Shown here in pieces: positions 1 through 4,359 of a DNA stretch of 7,605 bases. The position numbers and the translations under genes are program-made. The stretch's first letter is position 1. Every line of letters starts with the position of its first letter. The stretch is from assembly GCA_016844485.1 (NCBI GenBank), contig JAENIZ010000064.1, positions 1-7,605 on the forward strand, given 5' to 3'. Below the pieces are notes generated by a model. The model had not been told where the DNA came from and searched no databases. It worked only from the letters and a program-made list of their open reading frames with translations. The stretch is from Gammaproteobacteria bacterium. Lineage in GTDB: Bacteria; Pseudomonadota; Gammaproteobacteria; Eutrophobiales; Eutrophobiaceae.

Positions 1-2
1 CC

Positions 3-485
3 GACGGTGAGGTTTTGCGGCCGCTGGCAGCCGGGGAACAGGCGCCGGTGGAATATTATGCCGGCTACGACAACCAGCAGCAGCTGACCGGGATAGCCGT
101 GGCCACTCAGGGCCAGGGCTTCGCGGATGTCCTGAAAATTCTCTATGGTTACTCGCCGGCCTGTCATTGCATCGTCGGCATGAAGGTGCTGGAGAGCCGG
201 GAAACACCAGGGCTCGGCGACAAGATCGAAACCGATCCAACCTTTCGCGCCAACTTTGAGGCATTGTCAGTCGAATTGAATGACGCGAAAACTGAAATCG
301 CCCATCCCATCGTGCTGGTTAAACCACGCAAAAAAACCCATCCCTGGGAAATCGACGCCATCAGCGGCGCCACTATCTCCTCGCGGGCAATAACTGACAT
401 GCTGCGCAAAAGCACGGCAACAGTCATCCCCCTGCTGGAAAAAAACCTGCCACTGCTTGAACAGAGAAACCACCATGACAACTGA
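3..485 (+). CDS. rnfG: RnfG, FMN-binding subunit of the Rnf complex (C-terminal part)
   Basis: The reading frame is open from the window edge, so the start lies upstream; 160 residues are visible, against about 200 for whole RnfG proteins. RnfG is a membrane-anchored periplasmic electron carrier holding FMN covalently on a threonine. The flavinylation motif is seen as SGATISS, with the acceptor Thr encoded at 372-374, preceded by the family-typical stretch GMKVLESRETPGLGDKI (from about 180). The N-terminal membrane anchor is outside the window. The stop (483-485) overlaps the likely rnfE start by 11 bases, which argues for one transcript and coupled translation. An internal TTG at 15 is not a credible start because the frame continues upstream of it. 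Assignment rests on the motif and the rnfG-E-A order. NqrC, the Nqr homologue, is less likely because the flanking genes and order fit Rnf. Confidence 0.93.
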   Translation, partial: DGEVLRPLAAGEQAPVEYYAGYDNQQQLTGIAVATQGQGFADVLKILYGYSPACHCIVGMKVLESRETPGLGDKIETDPTFRANFEALSVELNDAKTEIAHPIVLVKPRKKTHPWEIDAISGATISSRAITDMLRKSTATVIPLLEKNLPLLEQRNHHDN

Positions 486-1137
486 AAACACACCGGCAGT
501 TAGCCGGAATCTGGAAGCGCTGACCCGCGGTATGTGGCGCGAGAATCCTGCCTTCGTCATGCTGCTGGGTTTATGCCCGGTACTGGCGGTAACCAATTCG
601 GTCATCAATGCCCTGGCCATGGGACTGGCGACGACCTTCGTCCTGATCCTTTCCAGTACATTGGTGTCCCTTATCCGGCTCTGGATCCCCAAACAGGTCC
701 GCCTCGCCTCATTTATCCTGGTCATTGCCACCTCCGTCACTGTAGTCGATAACCTGCTGCAGGCGATCAGCTTCGAAGTGCACAAGGCACTCGGCGCCTT
801 CATCCCCCTGATCGTGGTCAACTGCATCATTCTCGGCCGGGCGGAGGCATATGCCTCAAAGAACACCCTCAGCAAATCGCTGCTGGACGCCCTGGGATTC
901 GGCGCCGGATTCAGCGGCGCCTGTTTGTGCATGGGCACCATCCGCGAGGTGCTGGGCTCGGGTACCTTTGCGGGTATTCCGCTGTTCGGACCCGACTTCG
1001 CCGGCTGGTCCATCATGGTCCTGCCCGGCGGCGCCTTTTTCGTACTCGGGTTCCTGCTGTTATTATTTAACTGGCTGCATGAACGTAAAAAAACCTTGCA
1101 TAACGTGACTACCTTGGCCGCAGAGCGCGCACCATGA
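475..1137 (+). CDS. rnfE: RnfE, integral membrane subunit of the Rnf complex
   Basis: Predicted 220-residue polytopic membrane protein (RnfE/RsxE, NqrD superfamily). It forms part of the membrane core that passes electrons between the flavin subunits. Hydrophobic segments alternate through the chain. Cys34 in LGLCPVLAVTN and Cys117 in VNCIILGRAEA are the two positions known in this family to ligate an intramembrane [2Fe-2S] cluster shared with RnfA. GFGAGFSGACLCMGTIREVLG (141-161) is the usual conserved block. The ATG at 475 is chosen because it begins the family-like N-terminus and overlaps the rnfG stop; an in-frame TTG at 457 would add only six residues. No strong Shine-Dalgarno is visible, consistent with coupling to rnfG. 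The stop overlaps the rnfA start as ATGA. The C-terminal tail after the last membrane segment (about residues 203-220) is polar. Confidence 0.95.
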   Translation: MTTENTPAVSRNLEALTRGMWRENPAFVMLLGLCPVLAVTNSVINALAMGLATTFVLILSSTLVSLIRLWIPKQVRLASFILVIATSVTVVDNLLQAISFEVHKALGAFIPLIVVNCIILGRAEAYASKNTLSKSLLDALGFGAGFSGACLCMGTIREVLGSGTFAGIPLFGPDFAGWSIMVLPGGAFFVLGFLLLLFNWLHERKKTLHNVTTLAAERAP

Positions 1138-1709
1138 ATTCACCTCTACAGATCTTCATCGACGCCTGCCTGATCAATAATTTCGTGCTGGCCTACTTTC
1201 TTGGCCTGTGCCCGTTTCTCGGTGTCTCGAATAAAACGGAAACCGCCGTACGCATGGGCGGCGCGGTTACCTTCGTATTGCTGATCGCCTCCGCCTGCGC
1301 CTATGGCATCCACCAGATGCTGATCCTGATTAACGCGCCCTATCTACATTTGATCTCCTACATCGTGGTGATCGCCTCCGCCGTGCAACTGGTAGAGATG
1401 TTCATCAAGAAATACAGCCCGGCGCTGTTCCGGGCCATGGGCATCTACCTGGCGTTGATCACCACCAATTGCTGTGTCCTCGGCGTGGCCCTGTTCCAGA
1501 CCAGCCGCGAATATGACTTTATCCAGTGCCTGTCCTTCGCTCTGGGCGCCGGCGCCGGCTTCACATTGGCACTATTAATCATGTCCGGCATCCGCGAACG
1601 CCTGGACCTGGCCACCGTCCCGTCAGTCGTCAAGGGCGCAGCCGTCACCTTGATGGTGGCCGGAGTCCTTTCAATGGCGTTTATGGGTTTTGCCGGCATG
1701 GGAAGGTAA
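1134..1709 (+). CDS. rnfA: RnfA, integral membrane subunit of the Rnf complex
   Basis: A 191-residue protein, close to the family's usual 190-195, made of about six membrane segments. RnfA (RsxA/NqrE family) is the inverted-topology partner of RnfE in the membrane. Cys26 in LGLCPFLGVSN and the pair Cys113-Cys114 in ITTNCCVLGVAL match the conserved cluster-ligand half-motifs. SFALGAGAGFTLALLIMSGIRERL is the family's conserved C-terminal block (about 134-157). The start ATG shares four bases with the rnfE stop (ATGA), so translation is probably coupled. The gene is the last visible one of the operon: downstream there is no rnfB, only short repeats, then a convergent gene. No clear rho-independent terminator follows. 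The last codons contain one copy of a 17-bp sequence repeated just downstream. Confidence 0.95.
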   Translation: MNSPLQIFIDACLINNFVLAYFLGLCPFLGVSNKTETAVRMGGAVTFVLLIASACAYGIHQMLILINAPYLHLISYIVVIASAVQLVEMFIKKYSPALFRAMGIYLALITTNCCVLGVALFQTSREYDFIQCLSFALGAGAGFTLALLIMSGIRERLDLATVPSVVKGAAVTLMVAGVLSMAFMGFAGMGR

Positions 1710-1736
1710 TCCCTCAAGATCGATGGCGTTTATGGG
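1671..1736 (+). repeat. 17-bp direct repeat, one copy in rnfA and one after it
   Basis: Copy one, TCAATGGCGTTTATGGG, lies at 1671-1687 inside the last codons of rnfA. Copy two, TCGATGGCGTTTATGGG, lies at 1720-1736 beyond the stop. They differ at one base and share 14 consecutive identical bases; their starts are 49 bp apart. Such a duplication of a gene's 3' end can mark an integration or recombination event, but no integrase or matching distal copy is visible, so the cause is unknown. Confidence 0.7.
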
Positions 1737-1740
1737 GTGG

Positions 1741-1800
1741 CGACCTACAGGATGTAGGAAGTGTCGTGAAAGGACATGGAGTCCGTAACGACCGGGGATG
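1741..1800 (+). repeat. small-hairpin intergenic repeat after rnfA
   Basis: Two adjacent dyads are visible. The first has stem CCTAC (1744-1748) with GTAGG (1754-1758) around a five-base loop. The second is a hairpin with an internal loop: GTCGT (1763-1767) pairs with ACGAC (1788-1792), and inside it GGAC (1772-1775) pairs with GTCC (1781-1784). A third copy of the loop-like core GGGGATGGGG follows near 1794-1803 without a good stem. No run of T follows, so it is not a standard terminator. The style resembles dispersed intergenic hairpin repeats seen in proteobacteria; that it is repeated in this genome is inference. Confidence 0.5.
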
Positions 1801-1805
1801 GGGTG

Positions 1806-2372
1806 TTAATTATCGATTAATTGATCTTTATACATTTCACACTTTTCAACCAGGTCACGTATATAGGCGTTATCTCTTTCTACTTCAATTAAAACACCTT
1901 TCCTGCCGGGCAGATAGCACCAATAATCAATTAAATCCAGACCTGTAATAAATAATATATGTTGCAGCTGACCATAATAGTATTGAGGCACTTCATCATT
2001 GAAAGCTTTTTCGTAGGCTGACTCTCCACACTTGATTTCTACTACATATTTTCTATCAGAAGATATGCCATCAAGGCTTGCGCGCGCCCAATAATATTTC
2101 GTATGCTGAATGCAAATCGGGTGATACTCTCTTCCAACTTCATCGATATATTTTTGTCTTGCTTCTGATTCAAGCAGATGTCCTCTTCTCATCGCTTCAT
2201 TTTGAAATTCCTTTCGAAGTCCCTTTTTTCCCTCCATTAAAGCACGTACTGATTTCCAGGGATTTTCACCCATCAAAGCTGGAATATCAGATGACCCAAA
2301 CCCTCCATTTCTCCATTTTCTCCACTCTGTAGTTCCCTGCTTTAAATTAATTTCTTCGTATAATTTTGTCAT
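1806..2372 (-). CDS. YqaJ/lambda-exonuclease-family nuclease
   Basis: A 188-residue protein of the YqaJ-like viral recombinase/phage-type endonuclease family, with a PD-(D/E)XK core. The N-terminal family block GSSDIPALMGENPW lies at 26-39, RGHLLESEARQKY at 63-75 holds the conserved Glu68, and ASLDG gives catalytic Asp101. VEIKC holds Glu112 and Lys114, and YYGQLQH (132-138) holds the conserved glutamine. All expected catalytic residues are present and the length is normal, so it is probably active. Phage relatives are 5'-3' exonucleases that work with an annealing protein such as RecT, Bet or Erf; none is visible here. The gene is clearly richer in A+T than rnf or the redox genes, suggesting transfer. 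The start ATG has no good Shine-Dalgarno and follows an A+T-rich 79-base gap. It is convergent with rnfA. Confidence 0.88.
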   Translation of the reverse strand: MTKLYEEINLKQGTTEWRKWRNGGFGSSDIPALMGENPWKSVRALMEGKKGLRKEFQNEAMRRGHLLESEARQKYIDEVGREYHPICIQHTKYYWARASLDGISSDRKYVVEIKCGESAYEKAFNDEVPQYYYGQLQHILFITGLDLIDYWCYLPGRKGVLIEVERDNAYIRDLVEKCEMYKDQLIDN

Positions 2373-2451
2373 AGATTTTAATAATATTTATAGGTGGCAA
2401 CACTGATCCCGTGATTGTGACACAGGACTTTCATCTTAATGTTGAATCAAT

Positions 2452-2919
2452 CTATCTCCGCTGCGGCTCTATGTCGATGGCAACCTCTACATTATCCATG
2501 TATTCCTGGAGACGTTTTCTGAGATCGCCGTGTATCCGCACGGGCCGGCCGTTTTCCAGACTGATAACTACCTGGACGGAGCGCGCACACAGGCGGATTT
2601 CACCAGCAACGGTTCCGATAAAACGTAAGTGCAGAGAGGACGTGCCATACTTGTCAAGAATAATGGCCATATCCAGATTCTCACCCAGCAAGCAAGGCTT
2701 GATGAACTGACACTCTGTATAGGCAGTTGGTTGACCGAGTCTGTGTTGAATAATCATCTCGCTGAAGTTAAGCCCCAGTTCCTGCGTAAACCAATCCTCG
2801 CATACTGCCTGTATCATCTCGAAAAAACGGGGGAAGAATACATATCCGGCCGGATCGCAATGACTGAAGCGGATCGGGATACGCAAACTGAAGGGTGGTG
2901 ATTTCGTGGTTATCGTCAT
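2452..2919 (-). CDS. 4HBT-type hotdog acyl-CoA thioesterase
   Basis: A 155-residue protein of the 4-hydroxybenzoyl-CoA thioesterase group of hotdog enzymes, which hydrolyse acyl- or aroyl-CoA in the cytoplasm. The hallmark RFSHCDPAGYVFFPRFFEM (17-35) carries the catalytic Asp22 in the DPAGYV context known from the Pseudomonas 4-hydroxybenzoyl-CoA thioesterase. The remainder, with the beta strands around 67-78 and 96-120, fits a single hotdog domain of normal length. The substrate cannot be told: no aromatic-degradation, fatty-acid or tol-pal genes are next to it. It reads in the same direction as the nuclease gene 79 bases downstream of it, but the two show no functional link. The start at 2919 gives a normal N-terminus; no strong Shine-Dalgarno is seen. 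Family assignment is firm, specific activity is not. Confidence 0.9.
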   Translation of the reverse strand: MTITTKSPPFSLRIPIRFSHCDPAGYVFFPRFFEMIQAVCEDWFTQELGLNFSEMIIQHRLGQPTAYTECQFIKPCLLGENLDMAIILDKYGTSSLHLRFIGTVAGEIRLCARSVQVVISLENGRPVRIHGDLRKRLQEYMDNVEVAIDIEPQRR

Positions 2920-2981
2920 GATTTTAATGTCTCGTTGAATAATTTATGAGAATCAGATTATACCCGTTACGAGATATTCGC

Positions 2982-3004
2982 GTGGGCACAAAAAACGTGC
3001 CCAC
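2982..3004. repeat. intergenic hairpin repeat (GTGGGCAC type)
   Basis: GTGGGCAC (2982-2989) is perfectly complementary to GTGCCCAC (2997-3004) around an A-rich seven-base loop, and is followed by CCTACG. Neither strand has a T-run after the stem, so it is not an obvious terminator. The CCTACG tail also follows the hairpin at 3679-3705, suggesting one repeat family. Confidence 0.6.
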
Positions 3005-3079
3005 CCTACGAGTTCTTGCAGTCATCTCCCGGATGGAGAGGGAGAAATTAATAAAGAGGTTTGTTCGTGGGACAACACA

Positions 3080-3403
3080 CTAGTGATTGCTAATGGATGA
3101 TGGAAGTTTTTTCGGTATTAACCGGTAGCCCAGTGCATGCATGATGGAATTGATATTATCCAGCCTTGGATTACCTTTGTTGGATAGTGCTTTTTGTAAT
3201 CCTTGCCGTGTCATATTTGTTTGTTCGGCCAGTGCGGAGATACCTTTCACTTTCGCAATAACACGCAGCGAGGCCAGCAGTGCAGCAGAATCACCATCGC
3301 GGGAATATTCATCGAAAATTTCCGCGAGATAAGTATCTACTTCACGCGGATGCTTGCGGAAGTATTCTTCTTCAATGTTATCGAGGGTTCTGTTTTTACT
3401 CAT
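3080..3403 (-). CDS. HigA-like antitoxin, XRE-type DNA-binding protein
   Basis: A 107-residue protein of the 'addiction module antidote' group (type II antitoxins, HigA-like). A helix-turn-helix lies at about 53-82: KGISALAEQTNMTRQGLQKAL followed by the family-typical KGNPRLDNINSIMHALG. The acidic, helical N-terminal part (1-45) is usual for this family. Such proteins bind and neutralise a RelE/HigB-like toxin and repress their own operon. The start ATG at 3403 overlaps the end of the toxin-like frame (stop 3396-3398) by eight bases, the toxin-first arrangement expected for this pair. The toxin gene is truncated, so the antitoxin now appears orphaned and its native promoter may be lost. The C-terminal end (98-107) is less typical. 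Family assignment is good; whether it is still expressed is unknown. Confidence 0.88.
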   Translation of the reverse strand: MSKNRTLDNIEEEYFRKHPREVDTYLAEIFDEYSRDGDSAALLASLRVIAKVKGISALAEQTNMTRQGLQKALSNKGNPRLDNINSIMHALGYRLIPKKLPSSISNH

Positions 3404-3578
3404 TGCTCTTGTACTCTTGCCAATTTTTTACTGCTTTCTGAATATCTTTATCCTGATTGCTTTTGTCCCCACCACATAACAATACGATTAAAGTGTCACC
3501 ATGTTCGCCGAAATAGATCCGGTAACCGGGCCTGATGAAATGACACAATTCGAACACACCATGTCTTATTAAAACGTA
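3396..3578 (-). pseudogene. truncated RelE/HigB-like toxin remnant
   Basis: The minus-strand frame upstream of the antitoxin encodes 60 residues that match the C-terminal half of RelE/HigB-type 'addiction module killer' proteins. RPGYRIYFGEHGDTLIVLLC is followed by GGDKSNQDKDIQKA and ends NWQEYKSNE. The GYRxYF and LLCGGDKxxQxxDI motifs are hallmarks. Whole toxins of this group are about 100 residues, so roughly the first 40 are missing. The frame meets a TGA at 3579-3581, and I found no N-terminal half in any frame up to 3850. A GTG within the remnant could start a shorter peptide, but it would lack the first strands of the fold. It is most likely a dead toxin, cut by a deletion or rearrangement at the 16-bp palindrome just upstream. 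Confidence 0.8.
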
Positions 3579-3583
3579 TCATA

Positions 3584-3599
3584 GCCAACTATAGTTGGC
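3584..3599. repeat. perfect 16-bp palindrome
   Basis: GCCAACTATAGTTGGC is fully self-complementary, with no unpaired centre. It sits directly at the broken 5' end of the toxin remnant, three bases beyond its in-frame stop. It could be an operator for the HigA-like antitoxin, since such proteins bind short dyads near the operon promoter, or a scar of the event that removed the toxin's N-terminus. The sequence alone does not decide. Confidence 0.65.
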
Positions 3600-3637
3600 A
3601 ATAAAAACCGGCCTTTATACAACTGATCACTCAGAGG

Positions 3638-3662
3638 GTTGGGCTGAGGCACGAAGCCCAAC
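3638..3662. repeat. intergenic hairpin repeat (GTTGGGCT type)
   Basis: GTTGGGCT (3638-3645) pairs perfectly with AGCCCAAC (3655-3662) around a nine-base loop. No T-run follows. It is one of two related hairpins in tandem between the toxin remnant and the EF-hand gene. Confidence 0.6.
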
Positions 3663-3678
3663 ATGAAGCATTAGAAAA

Positions 3679-3710
3679 GTTGGGTTTCATTACATTCAAC
3701 CCAACCTACG
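3679..3710. repeat. intergenic hairpin repeat (GTTGGGTT type)
   Basis: GTTGGGTT (3679-3686) pairs with AACCCAAC (3698-3705) around an 11-base loop, followed by CTACG. The layout of stem, short loop, complementary stem and CCTACG matches dispersed intergenic repeats common in proteobacterial genomes and the element at 2982-3010. The rest of the stretch from 3711 to 3835 is A+T-rich and shows no gene. TTCACG (3741) and TAAATT (3764), 17 bases apart, are a weak possible promoter for the next gene. Confidence 0.6.
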
Positions 3711-3835
3711 TTCACTTATTTATAAAGAAGTGTGATGGTGTTCACGCATTTTAATATTTGTAATAAATTTAAATAGCTTTAAGTCAACCGAAAGATATGT
3801 GCATCGTTATCTTGTCTGTAGTTTCCATTAATCAC

Positions 3836-3842
3836 GAGGTGA
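3836..3842 (+). promoter_or_regulatory. ribosome binding site of the EF-hand gene
   Basis: GAGGTGA is a near-consensus Shine-Dalgarno five bases before the ATG at 3848. It decides the start in favour of 3848 over the in-frame ATG at 3797, which has no such site and would put a second hydrophobic stretch before the signal peptide. Confidence 0.75.
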
Positions 3843-3847
3843 GACTT

Positions 3848-4138
3848 ATGACAACCACAGCTAACATGCGAAAAAAGCATATCAGTAAAATAATCGCTCT
3901 TGTATTAATCGGGGCATCTCTATCGCTGCCATCAGTGAGCATGGCCCAGGACGGTGCCAATAATCACCGTATTCTTCATCAAAGAATCAAGAACAAATTT
4001 GATAAAGACGGTAATGGTGCCCTCAACGGCCGGGAAGCACTCCATGCCAGGAAATTTCATAACCGCTGGCATAATGCACACGAGCGTCCCGCTGTCCGGC
4101 CGCATAGAAGGCTTCCGAATGCAGGCCGACATGAGTAA
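3848..4138 (+). CDS. small secreted EF-hand protein
   Basis: A 96-residue protein with an N-terminal signal peptide: basic residues at 8-14, hydrophobic core at about 15-30, and a likely signal-peptidase site after SMAQ (34). The mature chain has one canonical EF-hand loop, DKDGNGALNGRE (52-63), with D52, D54, N56, the Gly57 turn and Glu63 in the calcium-coordinating positions. A second EF-hand is missing, so it may pair as a dimer or bind calcium weakly. The C-terminal third is basic and rich in His (66, 71, 75, 78, 86, 95) and Arg, ending without further structure. It is exported to the periplasm or beyond. It looks monocistronic: a strong Shine-Dalgarno precedes it and a clear terminator follows. 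Short EF-hand proteins of this sort occur widely in proteobacteria without assigned function; calcium sensing or metal binding is inference. Confidence 0.85.
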   Translation: MTTTANMRKKHISKIIALVLIGASLSLPSVSMAQDGANNHRILHQRIKNKFDKDGNGALNGREALHARKFHNRWHNAHERPAVRPHRRLPNAGRHE

Positions 4139-4180
4139 GGGTGTCCTGATGTGAGACGTTTTTGATCAACGTCATTAACC

Positions 4181-4222
4181 AGGGGCCGGAGTGATCTGAT
4201 TTTGATCACTCCGGCCCTTTTA
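4181..4222 (+). terminator. rho-independent terminator of the EF-hand gene
   Basis: A perfect 14-bp stem, GGGCCGGAGTGATC (4183-4196) with GATCACTCCGGCCC (4204-4217), encloses a seven-base loop and is followed at once by TTTTAT. It lies about 45 bases after the EF-hand stop. The T-run is present only in the plus-strand sense, so it terminates rightward transcription and is not placed to end the leftward flavoprotein gene. Confidence 0.9.
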
Positions 4223-4270
4223 TGGGGATGCAGTTTATTTACAGGGATTAATGAATATTTTATTGACTGG

Positions 4271-4291
4271 ATGCCGGGCTTGACCCGGCAT
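4271..4291. repeat. intergenic hairpin repeat (ATGCCGGG type)
   Basis: ATGCCGGG (4271-4278) pairs with CCCGGCAT (4284-4291) around CTTGA, within the context CTGGATGCC...GGCATGACG. This form is a very common dispersed intergenic repeat in proteobacteria. No T-run follows on either strand, so a terminator role for the flavoprotein gene ending at 4360 is not supported. Confidence 0.6.
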
Positions 4292-4359
4292 GACGAAATG
4301 TGCAGAGACAGATAGCATTTTTTGATTTTGAGACAGGCTCTAGAAACCTGTCAACATCT

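Noticed and set aside
267..1016. Minus-strand 249-residue open frame opposite rnfG/rnfE
   Set aside because: It is the antisense shadow of two confidently identified Rnf genes; its translation is low in structure and has no recognisable motif.
1526..1948. Plus-strand 140-residue frame across the rnfA end and the repeat region
   Set aside because: It overlaps rnfA in another frame and the antisense of the nuclease gene; its sequence is Arg-rich and featureless.
2411..2710. Plus-strand 99-residue frame opposite the thioesterase
   Set aside because: It is antisense to a gene with a clear catalytic motif and shows no family features.
3600..3720. CRISPR-like array in the GTTGGG repeats
   Set aside because: There are only two imperfect hairpin units with no uniform spacers and no cas genes.
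3797..3847. Upstream in-frame ATG extending the EF-hand protein by 17 residues
   Set aside because: The near-perfect ribosome site at 3836-3842 and the normal signal peptide point to the ATG at 3848.
4332..4352. GACAGG/CCTGTC hairpin as terminator of the flavoprotein gene
   Set aside because: The stem is only six bases and no T-run follows in the minus-strand sense.
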